A program made the position numbers and the translations under genes. From assembly GCF_963678195.1 (NCBI RefSeq), contig NZ_OY782759.1, positions 2,480,001 to 2,544,000 on the forward strand: a stretch of DNA of 64,000 bases, given 5' to 3'. The stretch comes from an uncultured Hyphomonas sp. (GTDB lineage: Bacteria > Pseudomonadota > Alphaproteobacteria > Caulobacterales > Hyphomonadaceae). Positions within the stretch are counted from its first letter, which is position 1. The number at the start of each line of letters is the position of its first letter. Below are positions 16,375 through 25,520 of this stretch, in pieces. The notes beneath the pieces were generated by a model. It was not told the origin of the DNA, ran no database searches, and saw nothing but the letters and a program-made list of their open reading frames with translations.

Positions 16375-17328
16375 TTATGCCTTCCGGTTCGACCGGATGT
16401 AGCGGACCATGCCGTCGGTCGAGGTCATCACCAGCGTGTGGGTGTGGACGCGGCCATCACGGTGCGCGACGCCGCTCAGCATGGAGCCCTGGGTTACACC
16501 GGTTGCACAGAATACGGTGTCCGAAGACGCCAGCTCGTTCAGGGCATAGGTACGGCCGAGGTCCTTAATACCGACCCGTTCCGCGCGCTTCTTCTCGTCA
16601 TCATTGCGGAAGACGAGACGGCCGAACATCTGGCCGCCCACGCATTTCAGCGCCGCGGCTGCGAGCACGCCTTCCGGAGCGCCGCCAGAGCCGAGATAGA
16701 GATCGATGCCGGTATGCGGATTGGTGGTCGCGATCACGCCGGCCACGTCGCCATCGGTGATGAGAGCCACGCGGGCGCCCGCAGACCGCAGGCTTTCAAT
16801 GATGTCTTCATGGCGCGGGCGGTCCAGAACACAGGCCGTCATGTCCGACACTTCAACGCCCTTGTGCTTGGCAAGCGCGGTGATGTTCTCAGCCGGGCTG
16901 GCCTCAAGGCTCACAATGCCTTCCGGATAGCCCGGGCCGATTGCGATCTTGTCCATATAGGTGTCCGGGGCGTGCAGCAGGCCGCCTTTCGGTGCGATCG
17001 CCAGAACGGCAAGCGCGTTTGCCATTGCCTTGGCTGTCAGCGTGGTGCCTTCCAGCGGGTCGAGGGCAATATCGATGGCCGGGCCTTTGCCGGTGCCGAC
17101 TTCCTCGCCGATGTAGAGCATCGGGGCTTCGTCACGCTCACCTTCGCCGATGACGACGCGGCCCTGAAAATCGACCTGATTGAACGCGGTACGCATGGCG
17201 TCGACGGCGGCCGCATCGGCCTTCTTCTCGTCGCCACGACCGACCAGTTTTGATGCAGCAATCGCTGCGACTTCGGTCACGCGCACCATGGCATCCGCCA
17301 GGCTGGGCGTCAGAACGTTGTTTTCCAT
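16375..17328 (-). CDS. glpX: class II fructose-1,6-bisphosphatase
   Basis: A 317-residue enzyme matching GlpX throughout. It has VTEVAAIAASKLVGRGDEKKAD at the N terminus, VVIGEGERDEAPMLYIGEEVG with metal-binding acidic residues, AIDIALDPLEGTTLTAK with the DPLEGT motif, and GSGGAPEGVLAAAALKCVGG. It hydrolyses fructose 1,6-bisphosphate to fructose 6-phosphate in gluconeogenesis. It lies 56 bases downstream of hom on the same strand and upstream of recJ, and is likely cotranscribed with hom. No class I enzyme is visible in the window. Confidence 0.95.
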   Translation of the reverse strand: MENNVLTPSLADAMVRVTEVAAIAASKLVGRGDEKKADAAAVDAMRTAFNQVDFQGRVVIGEGERDEAPMLYIGEEVGTGKGPAIDIALDPLEGTTLTAKAMANALAVLAIAPKGGLLHAPDTYMDKIAIGPGYPEGIVSLEASPAENITALAKHKGVEVSDMTACVLDRPRHEDIIESLRSAGARVALITDGDVAGVIATTNPHTGIDLYLGSGGAPEGVLAAAALKCVGGQMFGRLVFRNDDEKKRAERVGIKDLGRTYALNELASSDTVFCATGVTQGSMLSGVAHRDGRVHTHTLVMTSTDGMVRYIRSNRKA

Positions 17329-17384
17329 AATTATTTTGTCTCCGAACGCGGGATTTTTGTCTCTATCGCCTAGACGGTAAGCAA

Positions 17385-18668
17385 TTAGCTTGCCGCTTCG
17401 ATACGGATTAGCCGCGGTGCGTCAATTGGCTTTGCGATTTTTTCCAGCCGCTCCAGCGCAGCCTGCATGTTGGATCTCGGGCAGCGATGGGTGACGATCA
17501 CCACGGGGGCGGCACCGGATTCTTCTCCGGACTCCTGCAACAGCTTGTCCACGGAAACGCCTTCCTTCGCGAGGGCTTCCGTGAGCGCGGCCAGCGCGCC
17601 GGGCTGGTCAGGCAGGTAAACGCGCAGGAAGAATGGCGCGACTTCCGTCGGCGCCCCCTGCACGAACGGCCGGCCCATATGGTGCGCGGCGCGACCGAAT
17701 GCCGGACGGATCGCCGGGCGGAACATCTTTGCGACATCGCCCATCACCGCGCTCGCGGTTGGGCCGGCACCGGCGCCAGGACCGGTGAGCGTGATCGCTC
17801 CGACCGGGTCGCCTTCGATGCGAACAGTATTCAGGCTACCATTAACGCGGGCCAGCGGATGACTTGCTGGCAGAACCAGCGGCTCGACCCGGCACACCAC
17901 CCCCTCATCGGTGAGCACGCCTTCGGCGATCAGTTTGATACGATACCCCAGCCGGTCCGCCAGACGCAGGTCCAGCAGGCTGACCTTGTCGATACCGGAC
18001 ACGCTGACCTTGGAAAAATCGAGATCCGCCGAGAAGGCAATCGCAGAAAGAATGGCCGCCTTGTGGGCCGCATCCATACCGGAGACGTCCAGCGTCGGGT
18101 CTGCCTCTGCATAACCAAGGCGCTGTGCTTCGGCGAGCACGTCATCATACTCGCGGCCCTGCTCCAGCATAACCGTGGTGAGATAGTTACAGGTGCCGTT
18201 CAGGATACCCGCAATACGCTTGACCTCAGTGCCGGCCAGGCTGTCCCGCAACACACGGACAACCGGGATGCCCCCGGCGACGGCAGCTTCGAACAGCAGA
18301 TCCACCTGCTTCTCTTCCGCCAGGCGCGCCAGCGCCATGCCGTGTTTAGCGATCAGGGCCTTGTTGGCGGTCACCACATGCTTGCCCGCCTTCAGGGCGG
18401 TTTCCACGGCAAACTTCGCAGGGCCGTCAGATCCGCCCATCAGCTCGACGAAAACGTCGACGTCCGGGTCTTCGGCAAGCGTCGCCGCGTCATCGAACCA
18501 GCGGTACGGGCTGATGTCGACCGGGCGGTTACGCGACTGGCTGCGCGCGCTGACCCCGGTGATTTGTACTTCACCCGGCAGGCGCAGGTTCGACTGGCGC
18601 TCGACCAGTTCGATCAGGCCGCAGCCGACATGGCCGAGCCCGGCGATTCCAATTCTCAAAGGTGCCAC
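17385..18668 (-). CDS. hom: homoserine dehydrogenase
   Basis: A 427-residue monofunctional homoserine dehydrogenase. It has an N-terminal Rossmann motif RIGIAGLGHVGCGLIEL, the nucleotide-binding segment HVVTANKALIAKHG and the substrate region AGGIPVVRVLRDSLAGTEVKRIAGILNGTCNYL ending in YAEADPTLDVSGMDAAHKAAIL. A C-terminal ACT domain from about residue 340 (FFLRVYLPDQPGALAALTEAL) likely binds threonine for feedback control. The enzyme reduces aspartate semialdehyde to homoserine on the way to threonine and methionine. The start codon lies 154 bases from the divergent (R)-hydratase gene. It precedes glpX in what is probably one transcript. Confidence 0.95.
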   Translation of the reverse strand: MAPLRIGIAGLGHVGCGLIELVERQSNLRLPGEVQITGVSARSQSRNRPVDISPYRWFDDAATLAEDPDVDVFVELMGGSDGPAKFAVETALKAGKHVVTANKALIAKHGMALARLAEEKQVDLLFEAAVAGGIPVVRVLRDSLAGTEVKRIAGILNGTCNYLTTVMLEQGREYDDVLAEAQRLGYAEADPTLDVSGMDAAHKAAILSAIAFSADLDFSKVSVSGIDKVSLLDLRLADRLGYRIKLIAEGVLTDEGVVCRVEPLVLPASHPLARVNGSLNTVRIEGDPVGAITLTGPGAGAGPTASAVMGDVAKMFRPAIRPAFGRAAHHMGRPFVQGAPTEVAPFFLRVYLPDQPGALAALTEALAKEGVSVDKLLQESGEESGAAPVVIVTHRCPRSNMQAALERLEKIAKPIDAPRLIRIEAAS

Positions 18669-18822
18669 AGGGCGCCCCTTTTTATTGCTGAATGTCCGGG
18701 CTGGTGCCTAGCTGGTTTGGCGCGCCGGGGAAAGGGGGTGACCGCCCAAACCGTCCCCATTGCAGAGGTTTCGGCCCCCGTGCTTAATGCGCAAACAAAG
18801 AAAGCTACGGGAGGACGAAAAC

Positions 18823-19698
18823 ATGCCCATCAATCAGGATGCCGTCGGATCGAAAGGCACACCGCGTACCTGGGCGTGGGACTCCCGCGATGCCTTGCTC
18901 TACGCGCTGGGTGTTGGCTGCGGGATGGAAGACCCTGTCGGGTCGGAACTGGAATTCACGACCGAAAACACGATGGGCGTGGACCAGAAAGTGCTGCCCA
19001 CATTCGGCGTGCTGGCCGGGTTCAATGCGCAGGGCGGCAAGAGCGCCATGTCGAATGCCGGTACTTATGATCCCCGCATGCTGGTGCATGGCGAACAAGG
19101 TATCCGCTTGCACCGTCCCATCCCTGTCGTGGGTGAAATTACGATGGTCGATGAAATCACCGGCATCTATGACAAGGGTAAAGGCGCCGTCGTCGCGACA
19201 AAAGCCGAGGCAACGCTTACGGCCGATGGCAAGCCGCTCTTCGAACTGACCTCATCGGTCTTCATTGTCGGTGAGGGTGGTTTTGGCGGCGACAAGGGTC
19301 CATCGGGCCAGAGGAACGTTGCACCGGAGCGGGCACCGGACCACACGGTCACCTACCAGACCCGGCCGGACCAGGCCCTGCTCTATCGCCTCAGCGGTGA
19401 CCGCAACCCGTTGCATTCTGACAAGAAATTTTCCGATGTCGGCGGCTTCCCAAAGCCGATCCTGCACGGCCTCTGCACCTATGGCTTCACCGGCCGGGCC
19501 TTGCTGTCCGCCCTGTGCGGAAACGATCCGGCCCGGTTCAAAACCATGGACGGGCGCTTCTCTTCTCCCGTCCTGCCGGGCGAAGCGCTGACGATCAAAA
19601 TCTGGACCGGCGAAGGCGAGAACGGCACAGCCATCTTCCAGACCGTCGGCGGAGATGGGCGGGTTGTGATCAATAATGGCGGGTTTAGTTACGGATGA
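18823..19698 (+). CDS. MaoC-like (R)-specific 2-enoyl-CoA hydratase with two hot-dog domains
   Basis: A 291-residue protein starting at ATG 18823 behind a GGGAGGA ribosome binding site; an upstream in-frame extension from 18760 lacks family character. The N-terminal half resembles the hydratase-2 N-terminal hot-dog. The C-terminal half carries the catalytic signature YRLSGDRNPLHSD with Asp and His, then GGFPKPILHGLCTYGF. Eukaryotic MFE-2 hydratase 2 and bacterial homologues hydrate trans-2-enoyl-CoA to (R)-3-hydroxyacyl-CoA. That is the monomer polymerised by PHA synthase, and a PHA synthase gene lies about 2.8 kb downstream. It is divergent from hom. Confidence 0.85.
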   Translation: MPINQDAVGSKGTPRTWAWDSRDALLYALGVGCGMEDPVGSELEFTTENTMGVDQKVLPTFGVLAGFNAQGGKSAMSNAGTYDPRMLVHGEQGIRLHRPIPVVGEITMVDEITGIYDKGKGAVVATKAEATLTADGKPLFELTSSVFIVGEGGFGGDKGPSGQRNVAPERAPDHTVTYQTRPDQALLYRLSGDRNPLHSDKKFSDVGGFPKPILHGLCTYGFTGRALLSALCGNDPARFKTMDGRFSSPVLPGEALTIKIWTGEGENGTAIFQTVGGDGRVVINNGGFSYG

Positions 19699-19754
19699 GG
19701 ATAGGAGCGATCGGGCGACGCCGCCCGCCTTGCCTCATCCAATGAGCGAACCGA

Positions 19755-20528
19755 TCACGTATAGTCGCCGCGCATTTCCCAGCCGTCGGCTGTGCGGTAA
19801 AAATTCGCGCTGCCGGCTCCCGGAAACCCGACACCGCCATGACTCGACGAGTCCAAAAAGAACACAAACGAACCGCCATCGAAATCTTCGGGACCTTGCC
19901 ACCACTCCGGATAGCCTCCGACCTTGAGTGGAGCTTCGTAACGCAACTGGTCTCTAAGCAGTCTGTAAGGGTGAGAGAAAAACCAGTCAGTGTCTTTGTC
20001 GTGCCTAATGACCCCAGGGGCCAAATCGTCAAAAGTCTCCAAATCGGGCATGTCGTTCGGCAGCAAATTCCATTGAATGCCAAACACTGGAAGAACCCGA
20101 CCGCCGGTTATATCGCTATGAATTGGAACCAACCCTTCAAGCGAGCTGTATGTCCGGATCATGAAGCTGTTACCGTTGCTTGCTTCGTGGCAGTCATCCA
20201 TTTCGAGGTCCATCCAGAAGACCAGCAAAGCGACACCACGAAGGGCTTCAGGTATAACAGGAAGCTCATCAACCCTGACCTGAAACACAGGGTGCATGCC
20301 CCGCCCGGAAATCAGACATTTGGGGCCATGCTCTCCAGGAGCCCCCAGCAACTCACCTCCCCATCGGCTGGTGGCTCTGTCCGGCAACAACTTCAGCAGC
20401 CGGCCGCAATTTGCAGGACGGGCCAACTCATCGACTTTTGCCAAAGCCTCTTGCAGCTCCGTCTCGCTTGGCGGGGGCGCAGGAGGACGAGGCTTTGAGA
20501 AAAAGTACGATTTAACAAGTGACCACAT
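19755..20528 (-). CDS. DUF1963-like protein
   Basis: A 257-residue soluble protein containing RWGGELLGAP, PVFQVRVDELP, VALLVFWMDLE, LVPIHSDITGG, KVGGYPEWWQ and FVFFLDSSSHGGVGFPGAGSANFY. The regular strands with the central GGYP.W element and the final FVFF.D..GSANFY block resemble the DUF1963/YwqG family, whose biochemical role is unknown. The first 40 residues contain a proline-rich and charged stretch (KPRPPAPPPSETELQEAL) that may be a linker. It lies alone between the hydratase and the aminotransferase and converges with the hydratase gene. Confidence 0.6.
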   Translation of the reverse strand: MWSLVKSYFFSKPRPPAPPPSETELQEALAKVDELARPANCGRLLKLLPDRATSRWGGELLGAPGEHGPKCLISGRGMHPVFQVRVDELPVIPEALRGVALLVFWMDLEMDDCHEASNGNSFMIRTYSSLEGLVPIHSDITGGRVLPVFGIQWNLLPNDMPDLETFDDLAPGVIRHDKDTDWFFSHPYRLLRDQLRYEAPLKVGGYPEWWQGPEDFDGGSFVFFLDSSSHGGVGFPGAGSANFYRTADGWEMRGDYT

Positions 20529-20715
20529 GCGCCCTGTTTAAAACAGGTTCGAAAGCATGCAACTCAAGAATTGAGTGCAAACGCTCAACGCACATGACAA
20601 CCTATAGTAGTCACAGAGGGCTTTGAGACCCAAACTTGTCGGAGCGTCACCTCCAGCCCGGAATTAAATAGAGTATTGCTGATGGGCAGAAGAGGGAGCG
20701 CCGCGCAGGTGAATT

Positions 20716-20737
20716 CCCTTCTCCCTTCGGAGAAGGG
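20716..20737. repeat. inverted repeat downstream of the aminotransferase gene
   Basis: CCCTTCTCC and GGAGAAGGG, separated by CTTC, form a nine-pair hairpin 14 bases beyond the stop of the aminotransferase gene. No U-run follows on the minus strand, so it may be a transcript-end stabiliser or a dispersed intergenic palindrome rather than a classical terminator. Confidence 0.5.
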
Positions 20738-20750
20738 TTCAATACCCGCC

Positions 20751-21965
20751 CTACTCCGCCGCCGCTGCCGTAGGCTTGATCTCTTTCACGCCGCGTTTGT
20801 CCAGGAATTTCCGGATGTTGCGGGCAGCCTGGCGGATGCGCTGCTCGTTCTCGACGAGGGCAATACGGACATGGCCGTCACCATGCTCGCCGAAACCTGC
20901 ACCGGGGGCGACGGCGACGTGCGCTTCGTTGATCAGCTGCAGCGCGAATTCAAGGCTGCCGAGATGCTTCAGCTGTTCCGGGATCGGGGCCCAGGCAAAC
21001 ATCGACGCCGCGGGGCTCGGCACCGGCCATCCGGCGCGCGTGAAGCTCTCCACCAGCACGTCGCGGCGTGATTTGTAGATCGCGCGCGTCTCGTCCACAC
21101 AGTCCTGCGGGCCGTCGAGCGCGGCCACAGCCGCCACCTGGATCGGCGTGTAGGCACCGTAATCGAGGTAGGACTTCACGCGGGCGAGTGCCGAAATCAG
21201 CGTCTCGTTCCCGGCGACAAAGCCCATGCGCCAGCCGGCCATGGAATAGGTCTTCGACATGGTCGTGAATTCGACCGCGATGTCCTTGGCCCCGTCAACC
21301 TGAAGGATCGAGGGCGTCGGTTCGTCGAAATATATCTCGTTATAGGCAAGATCCGAGAGGACCCACAGCTCGTGCTTCTTCGCGAACTTGATGGCCTCTT
21401 TATAGAAGTCGAGGTCGCAGACGGCCGCCGTCGGGTTGGACGGATAGCAGAGCACCATGGCTGTTGGCGGGGGGGTCGAATAATGCACGGCCTTACCGAG
21501 GTTCGACAGGTACTGCTCCGGCGTCTGCGCAGGGACTCCGCGGATGGAAGCCCCAGCGATGATGAAGCCAAAATGATGCAGCGGATAGGACGGGTCCGGC
21601 GCCAGGATCACATCGCCCGGTGCTGAAATGGCCTGGGCGAGGTTGGCAAAGCCCTCTTTGGAGCCGAGCGTGACGATCACCTCCCGGTCCTTGTCCAGCT
21701 TCACGTCGAAGCGGCGTTTGTAGTAATCCGTCAGCGCGCGGCGTAGGCCCGGAATCCCCCGCGAGGCGGAATAGCCGTTCACATCCGGCCGGCGCGCCGT
21801 TTCGCACAGCTTATCGACAATATGTTTCGGAGTCGGCATGTCCGGGTTGCCCATGCCGAGGTCGATGATGTCTGCCCCGTCCGCACGAAGGGCCGCCTTG
21901 GTGCGGTTCACCTGTTCAAAAACGTAAGGGGGAAGTCGGCGGATCTTGTGAAAGTCGGTATTCAT
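20751..21965 (-). CDS. alaC: AlaC-type pyridoxal-phosphate aminotransferase
   Basis: A 404-residue class I/II aminotransferase. Its N terminus RRLPPYVFEQVNRTKAALR and the segments DIIDLGMGNPDMPTPKHIVDKL, CYPSNPTAAVCDLDFY, LSDLAYNEIYFD and TMSKTYSMAGWRMGF (with the PLP lysine) match the AlaC group. These are annotated as alanine or glutamate-pyruvate aminotransferases, and older entries call them LL-diaminopimelate aminotransferase. Placement near hom is usual in alphaproteobacteria and does not settle the substrate. Upstream, a lipoprotein gene overlaps it by four bases (ATGA), so the two are coexpressed. Confidence 0.85.
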   Translation of the reverse strand: MNTDFHKIRRLPPYVFEQVNRTKAALRADGADIIDLGMGNPDMPTPKHIVDKLCETARRPDVNGYSASRGIPGLRRALTDYYKRRFDVKLDKDREVIVTLGSKEGFANLAQAISAPGDVILAPDPSYPLHHFGFIIAGASIRGVPAQTPEQYLSNLGKAVHYSTPPPTAMVLCYPSNPTAAVCDLDFYKEAIKFAKKHELWVLSDLAYNEIYFDEPTPSILQVDGAKDIAVEFTTMSKTYSMAGWRMGFVAGNETLISALARVKSYLDYGAYTPIQVAAVAALDGPQDCVDETRAIYKSRRDVLVESFTRAGWPVPSPAASMFAWAPIPEQLKHLGSLEFALQLINEAHVAVAPGAGFGEHGDGHVRIALVENEQRIRQAARNIRKFLDKRGVKEIKPTAAAAE

Positions 21966-22399
21966 TTGCGTTTGACCTTGAGGCCTTCAGTAACTCTGGG
22001 AACGTTAAACGCAGCTTCGATCTCGGCGATCTCTTCCTGCGTCAGGAAAGCGGGATCTGCAGGCAAGCCCGCAAAATCCGCTTCCACCCGCTTCAGCAGC
22101 GCGGCCATCTGGCCGGCAACATCCACGGGAGGCTCCGCTCGTTCATTAGAGTCAAAATAGGCCTGCAATATGTCCACGCGGGCTGCAGAGGCCGGCAATG
22201 TCTGGCCTGGAAGCTGCTCGACAGGGATTTCCTTCACCTCAGCCAGCTTCGGATAGCCTTCCCCCCGGATCTCCTTGCGGCGGGCATCATACCAGTCAGG
22301 TGCCTGATTGATGGCGTCCCGAACACGCGAAAAAGAGCTCGTACAGCCCGCAACGAGCAGTATCGACACACTTAAAAGGGGAATCGCCGTGTTTTTCAT
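21962..22399 (-). CDS. small putative lipoprotein
   Basis: A 145-residue protein starting at ATG 22399 with a lipoprotein signal peptide (MKNTAIPLLSVSILLVAGC, lipobox VAGC at the cleavage site). The mature part is hydrophilic, with GYPKLAEVKEIPVEQLPGQTL and a helical C terminus (MAALLKRVEADFAGL, LTQEEIAEIEAAFNVPRV). No family was recognised. It overlaps the aminotransferase gene by four bases, an unusual operon partner. A longer frame from 22435 is open, but the signal peptide fixes the later start. Confidence 0.6.
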   Translation of the reverse strand: MKNTAIPLLSVSILLVAGCTSSFSRVRDAINQAPDWYDARRKEIRGEGYPKLAEVKEIPVEQLPGQTLPASAARVDILQAYFDSNERAEPPVDVAGQMAALLKRVEADFAGLPADPAFLTQEEIAEIEAAFNVPRVTEGLKVKRK

Positions 22400-22471
22400 G
22401 CTGGGACTCACTAAATCACAAATATTAAGGCGCATAGTAAAGGACAGCTAAAACAGGCATAATTTGTACGA

Positions 22472-24298
22472 ATGAGTGGTGACAAGAGAATCAAGGACAC
22501 ACCTGCCCCCCTGGCTGAGTTGATGATGAGCCAGGACCCGGCACGTTTGCAGGTCCTGATGACCACGCTTTCGCTGGCGAATGTCGAATCCCAGGGCCTG
22601 CTTGCGGACGTGATGATGGGCTCAGGGCCGCTGGGCACCGTCTCGCAGGGCGACCCGATGCGGGTCGGTGAAGCTTTCCGCGCTGTCGGCTGGAGTTTTG
22701 CCACCAATCCCGCCGCCATGTTCAATGCGAATCTCGAACTGATGACCGGCTGGATGAAGCTCTGGCAGGAAATGGCCATGGAGGCGGTGTCCGGTCCGAC
22801 GGAAAAGGAGAAGGACAAACGCTTCTCCGATCCCGAATGGGCCAGCAATCCGGGCTTCCGCTTCATCCGCAAGGCTTACGAGGTCAACGCCAACTGGATG
22901 AACAGCCTGGCCGACCAGGCCCCCGGCCTGCCGGAAAACCTGCAGCTGCGCGCCAAATTCTTCACTCAGCTCCTGACCGACACGCTGTCACCGACCAACT
23001 ATCTCGGCTCCAATCCAACCGCACTGCGCGCTTTCTTCGAAACCGGTGGGCAAAGCGTGCTGGACGGGCTCCGCCTCGCCCGGGCCGATGTAAAGAAAGG
23101 CGGCGGCAAGCTCTATATCAGCCAGACCGATGAGACGCCCTTCAAGCTGGGCGAAAACATCGCCACGGCGCCCGGCCAGGTTGTCTTCCGGAATGACCTG
23201 ATCGAGCTGATCCACTACGCACCTTCACAGGAAAAGACCTATTCACGCCCGCTGCTGATCTTCCCGCCCTGGATCAACAAGTTCTACATCCTGGATCTGC
23301 AGGAAAAGAACTCGATGATCCGCTGGCTGGTCGACAAGGGCATACCGGTTTTCGTCGTGTCCTGGCGCTCGGCAGATGAAGTCACGCAGGACTTCACCTG
23401 GGACGACTATGTTCAGAAAGGCGCCTACGCCGCCGTTGAGGCGACGATGCAGGCGGCCGGCGCGACGGGCGTCAACACAGTCGGTTATTGTATCGGCGGA
23501 ACGATGCTGTCCTCCGCCCTCGGCCACATGGCGAAGACCGGATACGACAAGATCAAATCCGCGACCTTCTTCGCCTCGCAATCGGACTTTGAACTCGCCG
23601 GCGATCTGAAGGTGTTCACGGACGGTCCGGGACGCGGCTATATCAATGGCATCATCGAAGAGAATGGCGGCGTGATGCCGGGCTCGATGATGTACGAGAC
23701 GTTCAACTGGCTGCGCCCGATCGACCTCGTCTGGCGTTACGTCATCGACGAGTACATGCTGGGCAAGGCGCCCCGTCCGTTCGACCTGCTCTACTGGAAC
23801 GCAGACCAGACCAATATTCCGGGTAAGGTGCACCAGCGCTACCTCAAAGATTGCTACGACGAGAACCGCCTGTCGACCGGCAGCTTCGAAGTGCTGGGCG
23901 AAACGGTGAACCTGAAAGACGTGAAGATCCCGATCATGGTGCAGGCCAGCAAGGACGATCACATCTGCCCGTTCGAAAGTGTGTACCGCACCGCTCTGGT
24001 CTTTGGCGGCGACACGAAATTCGTTCTGTCCGGGTCCGGACATATCGCCGGCGTGGTGAACCACCCCGACGCAAACAAGTACCAGCACTGGCTGAACCCG
24101 GATCTGACCGAGACCGGCGGCGAGTGGCTGGAGAATGCCGAAGAAGTCCCCGGCTCCTGGTGGCCAACCTGGTGGGACTGGTTGCGCCCGAAATCGGGCC
24201 GCAAGGTCGAGGCAAAGCAGCCGAAAGACATGGGCCTCGGCGCCGCCCCGGGCAATTACGCCAAGGTACGCCTGTCGGATATCGAGTTGCCTCTGTAA
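22472..24298 (+). CDS. phaC: class I poly(3-hydroxyalkanoate) synthase
   Basis: A 608-residue PHA synthase. The N-terminal domain includes DPMRVGEAFRAVGWSFATNPAAM and FSDPEWASNPGFRFIRKAYE, typical of class I enzymes. The alpha/beta hydrolase core has the lipase-like box GYCIGGT with catalytic Cys near residue 340, SKDDHICP with the Asp, and SGSGHIAGVVNHP with the His. PFDLLYWNADQTNIPGKVHQRYLKDCY is also a family hallmark. It joins (R)-3-hydroxyacyl-CoA monomers into PHA granules. No phaA/phaB neighbours are present; an (R)-hydratase gene nearby could feed it. The ribosome binding site is weak. Confidence 0.93.
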   Translation: MSGDKRIKDTPAPLAELMMSQDPARLQVLMTTLSLANVESQGLLADVMMGSGPLGTVSQGDPMRVGEAFRAVGWSFATNPAAMFNANLELMTGWMKLWQEMAMEAVSGPTEKEKDKRFSDPEWASNPGFRFIRKAYEVNANWMNSLADQAPGLPENLQLRAKFFTQLLTDTLSPTNYLGSNPTALRAFFETGGQSVLDGLRLARADVKKGGGKLYISQTDETPFKLGENIATAPGQVVFRNDLIELIHYAPSQEKTYSRPLLIFPPWINKFYILDLQEKNSMIRWLVDKGIPVFVVSWRSADEVTQDFTWDDYVQKGAYAAVEATMQAAGATGVNTVGYCIGGTMLSSALGHMAKTGYDKIKSATFFASQSDFELAGDLKVFTDGPGRGYINGIIEENGGVMPGSMMYETFNWLRPIDLVWRYVIDEYMLGKAPRPFDLLYWNADQTNIPGKVHQRYLKDCYDENRLSTGSFEVLGETVNLKDVKIPIMVQASKDDHICPFESVYRTALVFGGDTKFVLSGSGHIAGVVNHPDANKYQHWLNPDLTETGGEWLENAEEVPGSWWPTWWDWLRPKSGRKVEAKQPKDMGLGAAPGNYAKVRLSDIELPL

Positions 24299-24473
24299 GG
24301 CCGTTTCATTTTCGTGAAATACCCGCCAGCGGAATAAGTGTTGTGTTGTTTTAAGTTGTGATTTCTTATTCTATAAATAGAAGTTGTGGTGCAAGATTGC
24401 TTGTGTCGAATAACCACTTCAACTGACGGGGTACCCGCCACCGGACCGACCGGAGGCGTAACAATATTATCTC

Positions 24474-25520
24474 ATGAAAATTCTGCATGTTTGTTCGACA
24501 TCCGCAATTTCGGGTGCAAACCGGTACGCTTTCGACCTGGCTGCAGGCCAGGTCGAATTAGGTCATGATGTCACCGTCGTCCTGCCGGCCGACCCTGGCG
24601 ACTCTCTGGATCTGAAACCGCCGGAGGTGAAGCATGTGACCTATGGGGGTATTTATGCCTTTGGCCTCATCACGACACTGATGCGCCTGCGCGGTGACAT
24701 TCTCCATTGCCATGGCGGGAAAGCGGCTAAATGGCTTCGCGTCATGCCAGGACGGCCGCCCGCAATCGGCTCTCTTCATATCCGGTTCAAAAAACATGCG
24801 ATGGACCATTTCGACGGAATTCACGCGCTCGCAGATTGGCAGATGGCCGGTCTCGCACCGTTCAAGGGGCTGGTGAAGAAGGTCAACAACTGGACCCCTC
24901 AGCTCAAACCCAGTACGCCTGAATCGGTCCATGCCTGCCGGGACCGCGCCGGTGCCGGACCTGATACCCCACTCGCCGTCTTCGTCGGACGTCTCGATCC
25001 GGTGAAGGGGGTCGACACGCTGATTAAGGCATTTCGAAAAATCGAACACCCAGACTTTCGTCTCGCAATCGTCGGTGATGGCTCGGAAACCGAAATGCTG
25101 AACAAACTGGCGCAGGGGGACGAACGCATCGTATTCACCGGGTATTCAAAGGTTCCAGCAGACTGGTACAGGGCAGCCGACCTGCTCGTGATGCCTTCAC
25201 GCAACGAACCTTTCTCGCTTGTCTGTCTCGAAGCGATGGCCGGCGACACGCCTATGCTCGTATCAGATGTGGACGGCTTTCAGGAGATCTTTCAGGACCG
25301 TCCCGACAATCTGTACCCGGAAGGAGACGTCGATGCACTCGCGGCCCGGATCACCGAACGCCTGTCCGGAAAGACGCCCGGACAAATCACTCGGGACAAA
25401 TACGACATGAGCCGCTTCGACCGCAAAAACGGCGTAAAGGCTGTCACCGATTTCTACCGGGAAGTCCGCGCTGCCAAACTGGGTGTCAAAGATTCAGAGC
25501 AGATGCCGACCCAATCATGA
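24474..25520 (+). CDS. GT4-family glycosyltransferase
   Basis: A 348-residue GT-B glycosyltransferase. It starts MKILHVCSTSAISGANRYAFDLA, has a donor-binding half with PLAVFVGRLDPVKGVDTLIKAF, IVGDGSETEMLNKLA and VFTGYSK, then VMPSRNEPFSLVCLEAMAGDTPMLVSDVDGFQEI, the E-x7-E type motif of retaining GT4 enzymes. It probably builds a cell-surface glycan (LPS or exopolysaccharide), since an FkbM methyltransferase gene follows. The 175 bases upstream are AT-rich compared with neighbours. The GGAGG upstream lies rather far (about 17 bases) from the ATG. Its 3' end overlaps that of the convergent FkbM gene by six bases. Confidence 0.85.
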   Translation: MKILHVCSTSAISGANRYAFDLAAGQVELGHDVTVVLPADPGDSLDLKPPEVKHVTYGGIYAFGLITTLMRLRGDILHCHGGKAAKWLRVMPGRPPAIGSLHIRFKKHAMDHFDGIHALADWQMAGLAPFKGLVKKVNNWTPQLKPSTPESVHACRDRAGAGPDTPLAVFVGRLDPVKGVDTLIKAFRKIEHPDFRLAIVGDGSETEMLNKLAQGDERIVFTGYSKVPADWYRAADLLVMPSRNEPFSLVCLEAMAGDTPMLVSDVDGFQEIFQDRPDNLYPEGDVDALAARITERLSGKTPGQITRDKYDMSRFDRKNGVKAVTDFYREVRAAKLGVKDSEQMPTQS

